From: Symsagittifera roscoffensis
Taxonomy: Eukaryota; Xenacoelomorpha; Acoela; Convolutidae
Length of the DNA stretch: 64,000 nt
Assembly (NCBI RefSeq): GCF_963678635.1
Contig: NC_087066.1
Coordinates: 65,197,277-65,261,276, forward strand
Direction: 5' to 3'
Positions within the stretch are counted from its first letter, which is position 1, and every line of letters starts with the position of its first letter. The notes beneath the pieces were generated by a model that worked only from the letters and a program-made list of their open reading frames with translations, ran no database searches and was not told where the DNA came from. Shown piece after piece: positions 23,095 through 35,009 of the stretch. Made by a program: the position numbers and the translations under genes.

Positions 23095-23975
23095 ATTGAT
23101 TCTGAATGATGAGAAAAACAAGAAAACAACAAAAAAAATAGGCCGCCCAGAGATTAGTCAATCAAATTGCACAGTGTATGACAGGGTGGTAACAAGATGC
23201 CTATCATAACAGACTATTGTAAAACAGTGACTTATTTAATTAAAATCTTTACGAATTAGAAAGGTTTCATAAAATTGTCACGAAAACAGACAACTGTAGA
23301 TCCACACATAAGTTTTTGCTTTCAATTGCTATGGAGAAAATGTGAACAAAAATACGTGAATCACACTGCGCCAGCACAGCTGGATGTCCACACACAAATT
23401 AATAACAACAAATTCTTACTAGAGGCATAATGAGAAACAAAAAAATTTAAGAACTATGCCACTCTGAGATAAACCAATCAGATTGCATTTTTTTAAAACT
23501 GTGCGGTAAAAAAGATGTCATTTTTTTAAACAAGTTCATATAAAGTATTGACTTGTCCAAATGAAATCCTTATTCAAAAGAGAAAATTTTTTTAAAATAT
23601 CACAAGAAATGAAAACAGCAGAAAAAAATTTCAAAGAAGAAGCTGCCTGAACGTTCTATAAAAAGTGTTTTAAAGCTTAAAACTAAATGTTCACGCACAC
23701 GTTAAAAATTGCAAATGTTTAGTAGAGTAAACAAATTTAACTTCGTGATGCCTGTACAACACAAACCGATTCTGTATAATGAGAAAACAAAGAAAAAATA
23801 TTTATGCCAACCACAGATTAGCCCATCAGATTGCACTATTTAACTGGGTGGTCAAAAGTTGTCAGGTTTTGTAACAAGTTTTTGTTTAGCATTGACTTAC
23901 TCATTTGAAGTTTTTATTCAGAAGAGAAATTGACAGAACGATTTACGATTTATAAAAAAAAAGTTTCACAAAAGG
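23095..23975 (+). repeat. three diverged ~370-bp tandem units in D2
   Basis: This is the counterpart of 18105-19060, with units near 23097, 23425 and 23765. The units carry the same internal landmarks but differ from D1 by many substitutions and indels. Confidence 0.6.
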
Positions 23976-24254
23976 TGAAAACTGTAAATCAATGTAAATT
24001 TAATGCTCTCAATTGTTAAGGAGAACAAAATTTTAGAAAAAAAAGGCAAGAACCTTCCAAGGAAATTTTCCCAAAAGTTGACAAATGAAAGTCCACGCAC
24101 AAGTTATTCTTCTCATTGCTCAATAAAACATATTGAATTCCGGAGAACACCAATTGATTCGGAAAACTGCAAAAAATACAAAGATAAACACTCAAGTTTG
24201 CAGCCAATCTTTTCCGGCGCAGCTGAGAAGATGCAGCTGTTGTCTTAAACCTGT

Positions 24255-24370
24255 CAAATGTTAACCTAGGAGATCAGCGGTGCTTACAGTGCTTACATCT
24301 CCGCCGATCAATCAAAAGGTCGGTTGTTTGAGGCCCACCATGATCTGTGCTCGTTGCTTGAGGTCAAGGC
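24255..24370 (+). mobile_element. SINE-like block, D2 copy
   Basis: Nearly identical to 19820-19935. See that entry for the box-like motifs. Confidence 0.35.
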
Positions 24371-24593
24371 AACAAAAAAGGCAAAAAAATGCATGTATAT
24401 CTAGCCATGGGCACAAAGCACTTCTCCGTCAAGAGCTGAACAGCTCCGCATGTTGGTATTTTCGCTTGTGGATAAATTTTCCTAAATGAAAAGTTTAACC
24501 TGTGGTTTACAGAATTTTTGAATGCGGAATTTATGGTCAAGGACTTAACCAATGTGAATGAGATGAAATCAAAAATGCTAAAATAAAGTCAAA

Positions 24594-25129
24594 CAAGACT
24601 GCTCGTATCAGGGCGAAGCCCTGAATGTTCCGACTGCCTTTTGAGGTCTATGGAGCATTAATAACATGAAAAATTTCAATGTAACAGAAAAAAGATAAAA
24701 ATAAAAAATTTTGAAAAAATTTGAGATTTTATGTAAAAACATCCCCCCACACGTCAAATTAAGTACAAAGTGATAAATTTTGCGTCTATTAACAAATCAA
24801 TTATGGCATAAAAGCATCCTTGAACCAATTTGGAACGATTTCTGAGACGGATTAAATCTCCCCTTACGCGTTAATAGCGCGAAATTTATCGCGCGTTAAT
24901 TGTCCCAAATTGGCCAAAATGGCAGTCTTTAAACCCCCATAACTTTATGAAAAATAATCACAGGTAAAATATCTTTTCCAATTCAAGCTCAGAAAAACAA
25001 TAGTTTTCGAATGATATAAAAAAATTCTATCAAAAATGGCTAGTTAAAAAGTCGAAATTTGTCTGAAGAAAAAAAAAACCCACCCCGAGCACAAATATTC
25101 CGTTACTTTCGTATCGAAAGTCGGAACAA
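24594..25129 (+). mobile_element. hairpin-ended element, copy 3, with intact empty site in D1
   Basis: This is a complete 536-bp copy with both terminal hairpins. The flanking AAATAAAGTCAAA and TGAAGCTTAGAACTATC join without gain or loss to match the uninterrupted D1 sequence at 20148-20175. This shows precise insertion between A and T with no target-site duplication. Confidence 0.8.
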
Positions 25130-26931
25130 TGAAGCTTAGAACTATCCCATTGCCCTAACTATGGGTCGAAAAACTGAGGATCACATAAAACTTTCCTCAA
25201 TTATCTTTTTTTTAGAAGTGTCTCGTGATTATGTGACAAGATGTTTTCGACGATGTATCCAGAATGTATCCAGATGTATTTCTCCATGGGCCCAATTTGA
25301 CAATTTCTGTCAGATTTGATGCTTTGTAGGTTTTCTGTGTTTAAATATTTCCCGGAAGGATTTAATTAAGTTTTCAGTGTGATTTTTTCTATTAGAAAGC
25401 GACTTGAAATTTTTACCAATCGCATTTTTTGACCCTAACCCAATGGTTACCGCTCCAAATGCCGAAAACTAAATTCGTAAGAGCAAATTTAACTGATCGT
25501 CAGGGAGCGGAAAAAAATAAATTTTTGACCGGAAAAAGTAATTTTGAGATTTTCTTGGAGACAAAAAATGTGAAAAAAAACAAGCATTCAGTTTTTTCCC
25601 GCTCCCTGCTGATCATGACAATTTGAATTGCAGAACTAAAGGCTACATTTGTCAAACGCCGGGGTAGTAGGAATGACATTACTTCTGAACAAGCGACCTC
25701 TTCTGAAGCAGTGAAACTTCAAGTGATCGAAACCGGCAAGGAAACCATGGTTCGTAGCTATTGGTCTAGACTTAATTTTGTCGATTTGAAGAAATTAAAA
25801 ACGCCAAATTTTTGCGAACTTAAGAAGAGTATCTGTATCTGTATTATGAGAAATTGTGAGAAAAGAAGATCATCAATGATGTGAAGGTTAGTGTGATGGG
25901 TTCCTTATTTGTTTGAAAAGATTGATGCAGCTGAAAAGACGATCAGAATCCGGATCGAGGTGCTCGACTTATGAAAGTGCAGAAGAAAAACGGAACATAC
26001 CGATTTTTGATCGAGAAAGTCGAAATATAAATCTAGCTCCTCTACTCGGGATGTGGACTCCTAAATTCCTCACAGCTAGTCTCAAACTTTCAAAAAGCAA
26101 TCTCGAGCACAAAACAAACCTATCGATTGAATTCAGGAAAATAATGTTTCTCAAATAAACCTTCTTCTTCGCTATAATATACAACCCAGAAATCATCACA
26201 TTAACAAACACTTGGAGGCAAAAAAGGATATACTTGATACCAGCTTTGAGGAGTCCGGCTACAGCAGTAAATCGGACTGAAAAGAAGAGTCAACGCACAA
26301 GTTACTGTAAAGATCTATTATAAAACACAAGGGTTAAATTTGATAATGACCTGATTCTAATCTGAGAATAAAGGAAAGTACATTTCTAAAAGTGAAAATA
26401 CTTTTCTAATATGGAGTTAATTAGATGTATCAGGGTTAGTTGGTATCAACTTATTAAAGGATAACTTCTACTGTATAAAAAACATGAAAGCTAGAAAAAA
26501 TAGTTCCAACTTCGATAGATTTTCTTCAAATTGACGTCTTTTTTTTTCAAACTTGACCGTCGTCTAATGTGATTTTAGTCCTCAGCCCAACAAGCAACTC
26601 AGCAAAATTTTGAAAAATTTTGAGAACTATTGGTGAGTTCTAATGAAACATTGAAGCGCACCACAACACGAAATCGAATCGTGATCTATTTAAAACACTG
26701 TGAAGGACACTCAGAAAGTTCAAGAGGTTCGCCCTAATACGAGCAGTATTAATTGAGTTTACCATTGGTGGCTTAACTTTTGAATCTAAATTACCCTGCG
26801 ACAGTTAATTTGGTTGATTGTGAAGTCGAGAAAGAATGCAATGGCTATCCGCTTAACTATTATAAGGAAAAGGGAGACTCTAAAAAACTTCTGGGTCCAG
26901 CAGTTATAGTGGAATCCTTTATAAGAACAAA

Positions 26932-27377
26932 CAAGACTGCTCGTATCAGGGCAAACCCCTGAATGTTCCGACTGCCTTTTAAATTCTATGGTAAAAACAT
27001 GAAAAAATGTTTAAAAAATATGTCTTTTAATTTTGAGCTTTTTTGTGAAAACCATCACCCCACACGCCATTTAAACTACAAATTGTTATATTTCGCTCCA
27101 AGTAACAAATCAGTTATGGCAAATAAGCTTCCTTCAACCAATTTGGAACAATTTCTAAGACGGATTGAATCTCCGCATGCGCGTTATTAGAGCGAAATAT
27201 ATCGCGCGTTATTTGTCCCAAATTGGCCAAAATGGCAATCTCTAACCCCATAACTTGATCACAGGTAAAAAAAATTTTTTCGAAAATGGCTGGTTAAAAG
27301 TTCGAAATTTGTCTGAAGAAAAAAAACCCACCCCGAGCACAAATATTCCGTTACTTTCGTATCGAAAGTCGGAACAA
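26932..27377 (+). mobile_element. hairpin-ended element, copy 4 (446 bp, internally deleted)
   Basis: It has both ends, but internal deletions shorten it. The left part matches copy 2 (same unusual hairpin variant and the same flanking D sequence). The right flank starts with TAATCTCATG, which belongs to the 0.9-kb repeat described at 27378-28275. Confidence 0.75.
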
Positions 27378-28275
27378 TAATCTCATGAAAATCAACAATA
27401 CCCAGGCCCAGCAATGTTTACGATCTCTGAAAAATCTTGAAAAAAAACTTTGAAAATCGTTGCACCCCGTTAATGGTGTGCAATCGAGACGCTAAGCTGA
27501 AAACAAAATTTTGGATATGTCTACCCAATAAATTTCAAAAACTGGTCACTACGAGTAGAATGCGCTATCGGACATTTTTTCCGACGTCTGAAGCTTGGTT
27601 GATTTTTTTTTCGGACGAATAGTCAAAAATAGCTACAAATGGGCTCAAAAAATGACACTTTTTGAATTTGTTTTTGGTTTTGACCAAAAATATTACTTTT
27701 TGTTTTATCGCTTTCAAATGAATTAAAAATTGGCGCTCAAATTTTCGTGAATGTAAAGAACGGATATCTTTAACAATTTCTCCCCTTTTTTCAAAAGAAA
27801 GGGGGATTCGTTAACTGGTACAAAATCGCATTTGTTTAGCCGTTGAGTTATTTCACTATCCGCATTGCAAGACTGCAATCGATTATAATATATTTTTATA
27901 CAGATTTTCTACTAGTAAAAAATCAATTGTATGTGACTCAATTAGAAACAAAAATGGATAATTTAGAGATTTTATACAGTTCATAAAACTGATTATATAG
28001 TCTAGAAAATGGATTTTCTTAGCGGTAAAAAAACTGTATAGAATCTGTTTCTACCCAATCGATTAAAACCGACGGCAATGCATTTTTTACGGACCAAAAA
28101 AAAATCGATCAAATATGATCAAAGAGATTATATTGTCTAGAAAATTGATTTGTCTACTCTTAGAATCATGCTGTTTGAAAACTCAAAACAAAAATTGAAT
28201 TCAAAATAAACGACACAAACAATCAAAATCAACAAATCTTCAAAATAAACAAGGTTTTGGGCACAAAATATGCAA
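27378..28275. repeat. ~0.9-kb repeat unit U2, bounded exactly by two hairpin-ended elements
   Basis: This 898-bp segment matches the reverse complement of 40187-41590, but with the two halves swapped. It begins at TAATCTCATG and ends at AAAATATGCAA, two sequences that are contiguous at 40475/40476 in the other copy. No coding capacity is seen. Confidence 0.75.
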
Positions 28276-28809
28276 CAAGACTGCTCGTATCAGGGCGAAT
28301 CCCTGTATGTTCCGACTGCCTTTTAATGTTTTATGGAGCAATAATAACATCAAAAAATTAAATGTATCAAAATAAATTAAAAGATTTTTTTTCTGAAATT
28401 TGAAATTTTTTGTGAAAATTATCCCCCACACGCCATATTAAGTACAAAAGGATAGATTTCGCTCCTTGTAACAAATCAATTATTGCAAATAAGCTTGTTT
28501 CAACCAATTTGGAACGATTTTAAGACGGATTAACTCTCCGCTTACGCGGTAATAGCGCGAAATATATTGCGCGTTAATTGTCCCAAATTGGCCAAAATGG
28601 CAATCTTTAAACCCCCATAACTTTACAAAAAATGATCACAGGTGAAAGTTTTTTTTCAAATTTGAGCTCAGGACAACAATACCTTTCGAATGATATAAAA
28701 ACAATTTACGTCAAAAATGGCTAGTTAAAAAGTCGAAATTTGTCTGAAGAAAGAAAAACCCACCCCGAGCATAAATATTCCGTTACTTTCGTTACGAAAG
28801 TCAGAACAA
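28276..28809 (+). mobile_element. hairpin-ended element, copy 5
   Basis: This is a 534-bp copy with slightly degraded terminal hairpins (GGGCGAATCCCTG; CTTTCGTTACGAAAG). It is directly abutted on the right by a more diverged relative, with no bases between. Confidence 0.75.
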
Positions 28810-29090
28810 CAAGACAGCTTGAATCAGAGCCAAGTTCTCAATGTTCCGGTTGCCCTTCAAAGCCTATGGGGAAATGTTAGCTTTGCTGAAAATTACACAA
28901 ACAAAAAGCAAAATCTTAAACTTTTATATGAGATTTTGTTAAAAATCAGTCCGTCATACGCTATGTGTTGATTACAAAAAGACATAGCTAACATATAATA
29001 AAGTATGAAATAGTCCAAATAGCCCTTTTTGTTCCAATTTTTGAGGAAACTGAGGAATATATATATATGCTCGGGGTGGTTTTTTTTATT
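28810..29090 (+). mobile_element. diverged relative of the hairpin-ended family, head-to-tail with copy 5
   Basis: It starts CAAGACAGCTTGAATCAGAGCC and follows with CAATGTTCCGGTTGCC, matching the family start at reduced identity. Its far end contains GCTCGGGGTGGTTTTTTT, the reverse complement of the family's usual 3' AAAAACCCACCCCGAGC segment, indicating a rearranged end. Confidence 0.5.
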
Positions 29091-29111
29091 CAGATTAATT
29101 CTCAGAATTAT

Positions 29112-29190
29112 TTCCCTCGGTGGAGCGATCCATGGCTCTTTCTGGTCACGCTCACCACTAGACTATACTGGCTTAAAGATTGCTGTGAAC
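29112..29190 (-). other. tRNA-like / SINE-head-like sequence
   Basis: On the minus strand, TATAGTCTAGTGGTGAGC resembles a tRNA A box of the Glu/Asp type. GGATCGCTCC about 30 bases later resembles a degenerate B box. A full cloverleaf with paired acceptor arms is not convincing, so this is more likely a tRNA-derived repeat or pseudogene. Confidence 0.3.
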
Positions 29191-31057
29191 CGGTAATCAA
29201 TTGACAAACTTGACTGAGCGCTGTGATACTTTCATGCTGAAAGTTTAACGCCCATTATTTACGCGTGGCGAATTATCCCGCACCACAAAATTGTTCTAAA
29301 TTTAAATGAAGCAGACTAATTGGTCTAATTAACTTCGTAAACGATTGTTAAAAATCAGCAAGGTATTTTTAAATAGGTGAAAAAGTATTTCACTATTTTC
29401 AAGATAAAAACTGTCTAGCCAGAAGAAAAATCTCCCAGTCTTGGTTCCTTGCAAAACTCCTTGAAAACCAGCCCTGGACTCTTAGAAGGTTCCAGAAAGC
29501 TCAAGTAAACACCTTGCTAAATTTGACATAGTTAACTTCTAACAGGCAATGCTCCGTGGATAGCCTCAGGGATGGAATAATATGGACAGGTAACCGTGTG
29601 CATGCGTTCAAACTAGTTTTTTTTTACTAGGCTAAAAATGATTTTTGTAAGTTTTATCAGCTTGTATTTTTTTGTTGATAGTTTAATTACTGAAACTGCA
29701 AAAGAGACTAGTTTATATCATGAGTCGGTCAAACTTTCGATACCACAACAATCGATGCGAGAAAAAAAGAGAAAAAAAGTTATTGGAATTTGCCAGCTGT
29801 AATTCCAGCAGGACGTATGAGGAAGGTCTTTTTGGATAACTTTTGGGGCAATTACAGAACATAGAATTTTAACGTATAAATTGCAACTTACCAAGCAATA
29901 AAACAAACCATTTTTTGTTTATGCCGTTTTTCTACAATTAAAGAAAATTCACGGCTATAATTTGGACATATAGTGAATGAAATTGTTTTTTTTTTAGACT
30001 GGAGCAGGATAAAATTCGTAAATCATTAGTTTAAGGGGGTAGCTTAGATTTTTAATCAGAAAGCGTCAGAGAGGTGATCTTGATGCCAAAAAAAGCATTT
30101 TGAATTTGAATTTAAAATTATTTGTTGGAAAACTAATTATCTAAACTACGCCCTCGTGTAATTTTTTTCTACATGAAAAGATTTAGAAATTATATTAAGC
30201 TCTCATACATAGCTTGATTTTAAAACCAGCAAGTTGTCTTGTATAATGGCAAAGTCTGAGTTTAAATTTTAGTTCGTCGCTGAGGTGTTTTTACTTTTCT
30301 TTCTTACATAACAGAAAACCAGCAGTAAGATGACGTAGCTTAGATCTTTGATTATACAACGAGTACTTTTAAGTTCAAGTTTATATATCGCTTTTAATGT
30401 TTACAGACACTTTTCGGCTTTAAAAGAATTGACTAGTTGAACAGCTAGATGACGCCTGAAAAATAAGTTGTGACAATTTTTTCTGCGGCTCTAGTCTAAA
30501 AAACAGTTTTATTCGTCAATTTAACTGTGAATCTTTAGTAATTGTAGAGAAGACGGCATAAACGTGAAAAATGTTTGTTCTCATTTCATCGCTTGAAAAT
30601 TAAAAGTTGCGACTTATATGTCCCGTGACAATAAATCCTGCAAAATGAAAAAAAACTCAGTTTCTCAAAATTGGATTTGGGTGTTAAATAAGCTATATCA
30701 CTGAATTTTTTGTGGAATTTTTGCGTTGAACAGTTTTGCTTTTAAAGCTACTCAATTCGCATAAAAATCCATCAAAACTAAGAAGCAAAGAATTGCTATA
30801 TATAATTGTTTTTGCTATGTTTTTGTATACTAAATTTTTCAGTTATGGGCAAAATAAAACGAATCAAAAGTTTTTAAATTAGTCTCTAAACTGCAGGCAA
30901 GCTATTTTTTGGTACAATTTTCTACATAAATCTACAACACACAAAATTTTGTTTCTCTGATGTGTTTCAGTTTCGATGATAAAGAAACTGCCTTTTTCAT
31001 CATAGGCATTTAGATATCCATAGTTTCTGATGTTAAAGACAAAAAGTAATGTATCAG
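29191..31057. other. AT-rich interval, no gene seen
   Basis: Only short accidental frames occur. If 31058-31636 is the terminal exon of a minus-strand gene, part of this region would be its 3' untranslated sequence. No clear polyadenylation signal was found close to the stop. Confidence 0.35.
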
Positions 31058-31636
31058 TTAGCATAATGAAGAGTTAGTAGAACTATTCTGGCAAGAATCT
31101 ATCTGAGCTAGCCTTGCTTTTTTCTCCGGCATAGAGTAATAGTCGCTTAGCTCTTCCGAAAACCACTCGGCGTAAATTTGATCCATCTCGTGCATCGGGA
31201 CCGGATACGACAAGTGCTCGGGGGTGGTGCTGTTAGAGCTTCCAGGTTGCAGTTTTGTGACTACGGATGTCGGCGACGTCGAGTACCGATGGTCCGGAGA
31301 ATCTTTGTTGTTACCTTTGGAGGTTCTTGGCAACGTCGGCAATGGTCGTGCCTGATGATTCTCGGTGTTCAATTGATGTTCGCTATGGGATCCGGACGAT
31401 AGAAAGTCCCCACTATTAGTTGATTTGTTGCTGGTTTCAATGGGGGAGACATCCGTGGGCTCGCCGCCTCCGGGAATTCCGACCAAAGTGTTCTGGCTTA
31501 AATTCAGAGTGTTGTTCAGTGTGTTAGAAGCGGTCAAGGTGAGGGTTCTATAGTGATGATGTTGGGTGTGGTTTCCGCACGGTAGGGTTAAGGGTAGCGG
31601 GAGGGTGTTTCCATTGGTGAGTGTTCCGTTGTACAT
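31058..31636 (-). CDS. candidate terminal exon: Ser/Thr/Asn-rich tail (192 aa open)
   Basis: This open frame has GC content clearly above its AT-rich surroundings, consistent with a real exon. The protein is hydrophilic and rich in Ser, Thr, Asn, Pro and Gly. It has a proline patch (L-P-T-L-P-R) near residue 100 and an acidic/aromatic segment near 155-170 (Y-A-E-W-F-S-E-E-L). There is no membrane segment. An in-frame TAA lies 57 bases upstream of the first ATG, so it either starts there or enters through a splice acceptor, for example after TTGCAG near 31658 or GGCAG near 31645. It could be the cytoplasmic tail of the membrane protein encoded upstream at 38850-39353, since the second acceptor would keep phase 1. 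That link is inference. Confidence 0.5.
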   Translation of the reverse strand: MYNGTLTNGNTLPLPLTLPCGNHTQHHHYRTLTLTASNTLNNTLNLSQNTLVGIPGGGEPTDVSPIETSNKSTNSGDFLSSGSHSEHQLNTENHQARPLPTLPRTSKGNNKDSPDHRYSTSPTSVVTKLQPGSSNSTTPEHLSYPVPMHEMDQIYAEWFSEELSDYYSMPEKKARLAQIDSCQNSSTNSSLC

Positions 31637-32845
31637 TTCAGCTGCCTTTCGAGGTCTACTGCAACATGCACAGGTTGACGTCGAGCCTTAAAAAAATTCA
31701 GCTACGTTTTAATATAAAAAGTAGACCATTAACACAGAATCGCAGACAAAAAAGAATAAAAAAGAGTTTTTCTGCGATAAAAAGAGGTACATTAACAGGC
31801 CGACCGGTTGATGAGCAAGTAGCACTGAAAGTTACATTGAAAGTTACATCTATATTATTGTAAAATAACAATATGTCAATCTCTTAAATTGTTTCAACTG
31901 CTATTAATAACCTGATATCATACCCAATCAGCGCGAATAACCAAACAAAAAGTTTAAGAAAAATCTCGCCATAATAATTTTTTCTCGCCTCTGTGAAAGA
32001 TCTGTGAACTTACGACGACTTTTTTAAACTTTTTTCTTAGCTCAAGAGTCAATTCTGCATGAAAAGTCGACTGAGCTTTATTCGGTTTCCAGGCTTATCA
32101 TTAGCACCTAAAGGTTGTCTGATTTTTGTTCTATTTGATAAAAAACCACTTAAGGGAATTAAATCGGCGCAGTTATTGATGTTTTCAAAGTTTTCGTGGA
32201 TGGAACACTTTAGCCGTTTAATGTGCGATTGACGTGAAGTTGATAAAAACTACTTCTGTGGTACAAACTCTAGAAGAGTCACTGTTTTATCAGTTCCAGA
32301 TAAAAATTGAACACGGCTGTTCGCTTGAAAGCAACGCCATCAGCGTTGTAACTGCCCTTCACTTGTCTAGGATACTTTTGCTCGAAGAGAAATTTGATAA
32401 AAACTTAAATTTTATAACGTATTGTTATACCCCCTACATCCAATATTAAGTACTAAGTTTTATAATTTGAATTTTTCAGCGAGTGAATGGAACCCACTAG
32501 CTTGCATCATTTCAATTTGAAACATTTTCAATTGCAAAATACTTCACCATGCTTGGCTGAGTTTCATTTGGAATGAATTTTAGCAAGGAATTCTTCGCTG
32601 TCGTTAAGTAGTTGGCATCGAAATTCATAAACTCTCAAAAACGCGCATTATTTATCCAAAATTTTTTTAGTGTATTGGCAAATTTTAGGCAGTCAAATTT
32701 TATCAAAAAATTGATTGCAGATAAAGTAAGTATTCACATTTGAAATCAGAAAGTCGAGATCTGCATTGCAGTAGAAAACGTTTCCGATGACCTTCCGTTT
32801 AAATTTTTTTACAATTGTTCTGAAAAAAAACGAGGTTAATAGTGT

Positions 32846-33134
32846 CAAGACAAGGCCCTGAATTTTTTGATGGCTCCTTAGTGTCAATAAAAAAATTTTG
32901 CTTTGAAAAGTTGTTTAAAATTTTCAAAAAAATGAAATGTTTATTCATTTTTCATAAAAAAATTATCACTCGACACGCCATGTAAAGTACACATTGATTT
33001 ACTTTCCGTCAAGAGATGTATTATTAAAAAAAGTTTGCTTGTTACAGCTTTTGCATTACTTTCACCCTATTCGAAAAGACGAAAAATGGTCATGAGTCCA
33101 AATAATCTGTCACTTTCTTCGAAAGTTGTAACAA
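32846..33134 (+). mobile_element. highly diverged, shortened hairpin-ended element (copy 8)
   Basis: It keeps CAAGAC at the left, AGGCCCTGAAT, the CGACACGCCATGTAAAGTAC segment, and a right end CTTTCTTCGAAAGTTGTAACAA with the terminal hairpin partly preserved. It is an old member of the family. Confidence 0.5.
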
Positions 33135-33809
33135 AAACAACCAAGCATAATATTTACGCTACTTCATTCAAAATTTGAAACAAAGTATGAAAAAACACAG
33201 AAAAAAAAACATACATTAAACATTTAGTGAATTTTTGATAGTCAATTTTTCTTCACAAATGGCAGCTTTTTTGTTTCGACACTTCAAGAAAAAATAAAGG
33301 AATTTTCTGCGCAAGGGGTTTTTTTCATCTGGAATTTTTTGGGCGATCGAAATCAAAATTTTTAACAGAAGCTTTTTTACTGCAATGTAGATATCAATGT
33401 TCTGAGCTCAATTGTAGGAAATTACATAAAAAACTCTGGTAAACAAAAAATTTTTTGATTCGGCCTACTTGGACTGACAAATGTGTCTTTTTAAGAATTA
33501 ATTCACAATGGTCAAGATGAAAGTGAGAACTACTGTAGCGTTATGATATATTTCGCAATTGAAATCGTTTCGATTTGAAGTGAGGCAAGCTAATTGCTTC
33601 AGTTAACTCACTGCGATGGCTAGATAATTGAACTTGGTTCTTGATATTGGCTGTAAGCAGTGATGTCCATTAAAAAGAAACAATTTAAATTAATTTACGT
33701 TTTCAATTAAGTTTCATTTTATTTAAATGTCAAAATATGAATCCACGCAATTCAAAGGAAATATTTCAATTCTAATATAACAAATTAAATTGAAAAAAAA
33801 AAATTCAAA

Positions 33810-33895
33810 TCGCGGGACGAGCGGGGTTCGAACCCACTCCAAAAAACTTCCTTAACAAATGTGATATTGATATAAAGCTCTACCCAACTGCGACA
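33810..33895 (-). other. tRNA-derived sequence (SINE head or tRNA pseudogene)
   Basis: The minus strand shows TCGCAGTTGGGTAGAGC (A box) and GGGTTCGAACCCCGC (a good B box and T arm with a paired stem). The acceptor arms do not pair and the distance between the boxes is larger than in a normal tRNA. It is therefore better read as a tRNA-derived SINE head or decayed tRNA than as a working gene. Confidence 0.45.
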
Positions 33896-34549
33896 ACTAG
33901 ACCTCTCAGACACTGAGTCTTATTGACAATGTACTGATGTGAATAAATAGGTTTAAGCAGTAATTTTGCGCAATAAACGCTTGCTAATATTCTCACACTT
34001 TTTTCTTTGTAATAAAAGCGTATAAATTGGTTGTTACCATGCTTTCAAGAAAGATATGATAAATGCGCAAACAGATTTTTCAAAAACGAACAGAATTAGA
34101 ATCTATATTTCAAGGGCGAGAGTCGGAATACTTTTTTTGCAGAAAATGCGACAAAAAATAATTAGGGCTGAAAAAAATCAAAATTTGTCAGTAATTCTGA
34201 AGATCATTTGCAACCTAACCACCCACAAGAATTGGACAAAATTTTGGAAAGCAGAAAAATCCCAAGACAATTGACGATCGGCCATAGTTTTGCTGCATTT
34301 CCTCCCCGGGAAGGCCAAACCGAAGAGTTTGCGCATCTTTTTGCAAAAACTAACTTACCAATTCATATTTTTCGTGGATAAAATAATAGAAAATTTTTGG
34401 AAGCTATCCAAATAATTAATTATGTGCCCGATTGGAAGACTTTAGATAAAAAGGTTCGTGACTAAGCTCAACAAAGATTATTGAACATACAAAATTCCTG
34501 CGATTAGTACGGAATCCAGGTTGATCACAATGAAAACGTCGATGACAAG

Positions 34550-35009
34550 TCACGAAGATTTGCAGAAAAACTAGCAGCGCATATGCTTTTGAACCCAGAC
34601 AGACGGTCTCGCGCTTTCTTACAAATCAAGGAAACTGAAAATGCGCAAAAAATTTATACATAATTTAAAAATAAATTTTCGGGAAAATGTTATTCACACT
34701 TCGAATGCGCAAATTGAATACTGTGATGCAAATACTATTAACTCGAATGACAGTTTATTTGAGTCCATAAATTTCAAAATTCAGGATGTTTTAGGAAAAG
34801 TAAACAAATTGAGTCTTGACGACGAAATCGATAAATTTTTGATGGCAATAGATTTGCCGAAAAAAACTGCTTTCAATTTCTTTTCTCAGAATCGCGAAAA
34901 GTACTCAAAATTGGCAGAAATTATGAGAATTATATTGAGTTTGATACCATCTCCGTACAACGGAGAACGAGCTTTTTTAAAAGCCTTATTTTTTATCGAA
35001 AGTAGGTAG
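34550..35009 (+). pseudogene. hAT-like transposase C-terminal fragment
   Basis: The open frame 34641-35009 ends with a segment resembling the hATC dimerisation domain. It has an aromatic pair, then Asn, an L-A-x-x-x-R-x-I-L core, and a P-S-P-x-x-x-E-R-A-F motif near residues 80-115. A second frame just upstream (about 34550-34640) adds a L-A-A-H-M-L-L-N-P-D segment like the region before hATC. No terminal inverted repeats, catalytic triad or BED finger were found, so this is a broken remnant. The assignment rests on motif spacing. Confidence 0.5.

Larger units (their letters stand above)
22334..27377 (+). repeat. segmental duplication, copy D2
   Basis: This is the second copy of the block described at 16797-22333, in direct orientation and immediately adjacent. 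Relative to D1 it lacks about 350 bases after the opening repeat and other segments. It carries an extra hairpin-ended element at 24594-25129 and ends with a full hairpin-ended element (copy 4). Confidence 0.85.

Noticed and set aside
31178..31402. Plus-strand frame opposite the Ser/Thr-rich exon
   Set aside because: It is a shadow of the minus-strand exon, whose composition and length are more gene-like.
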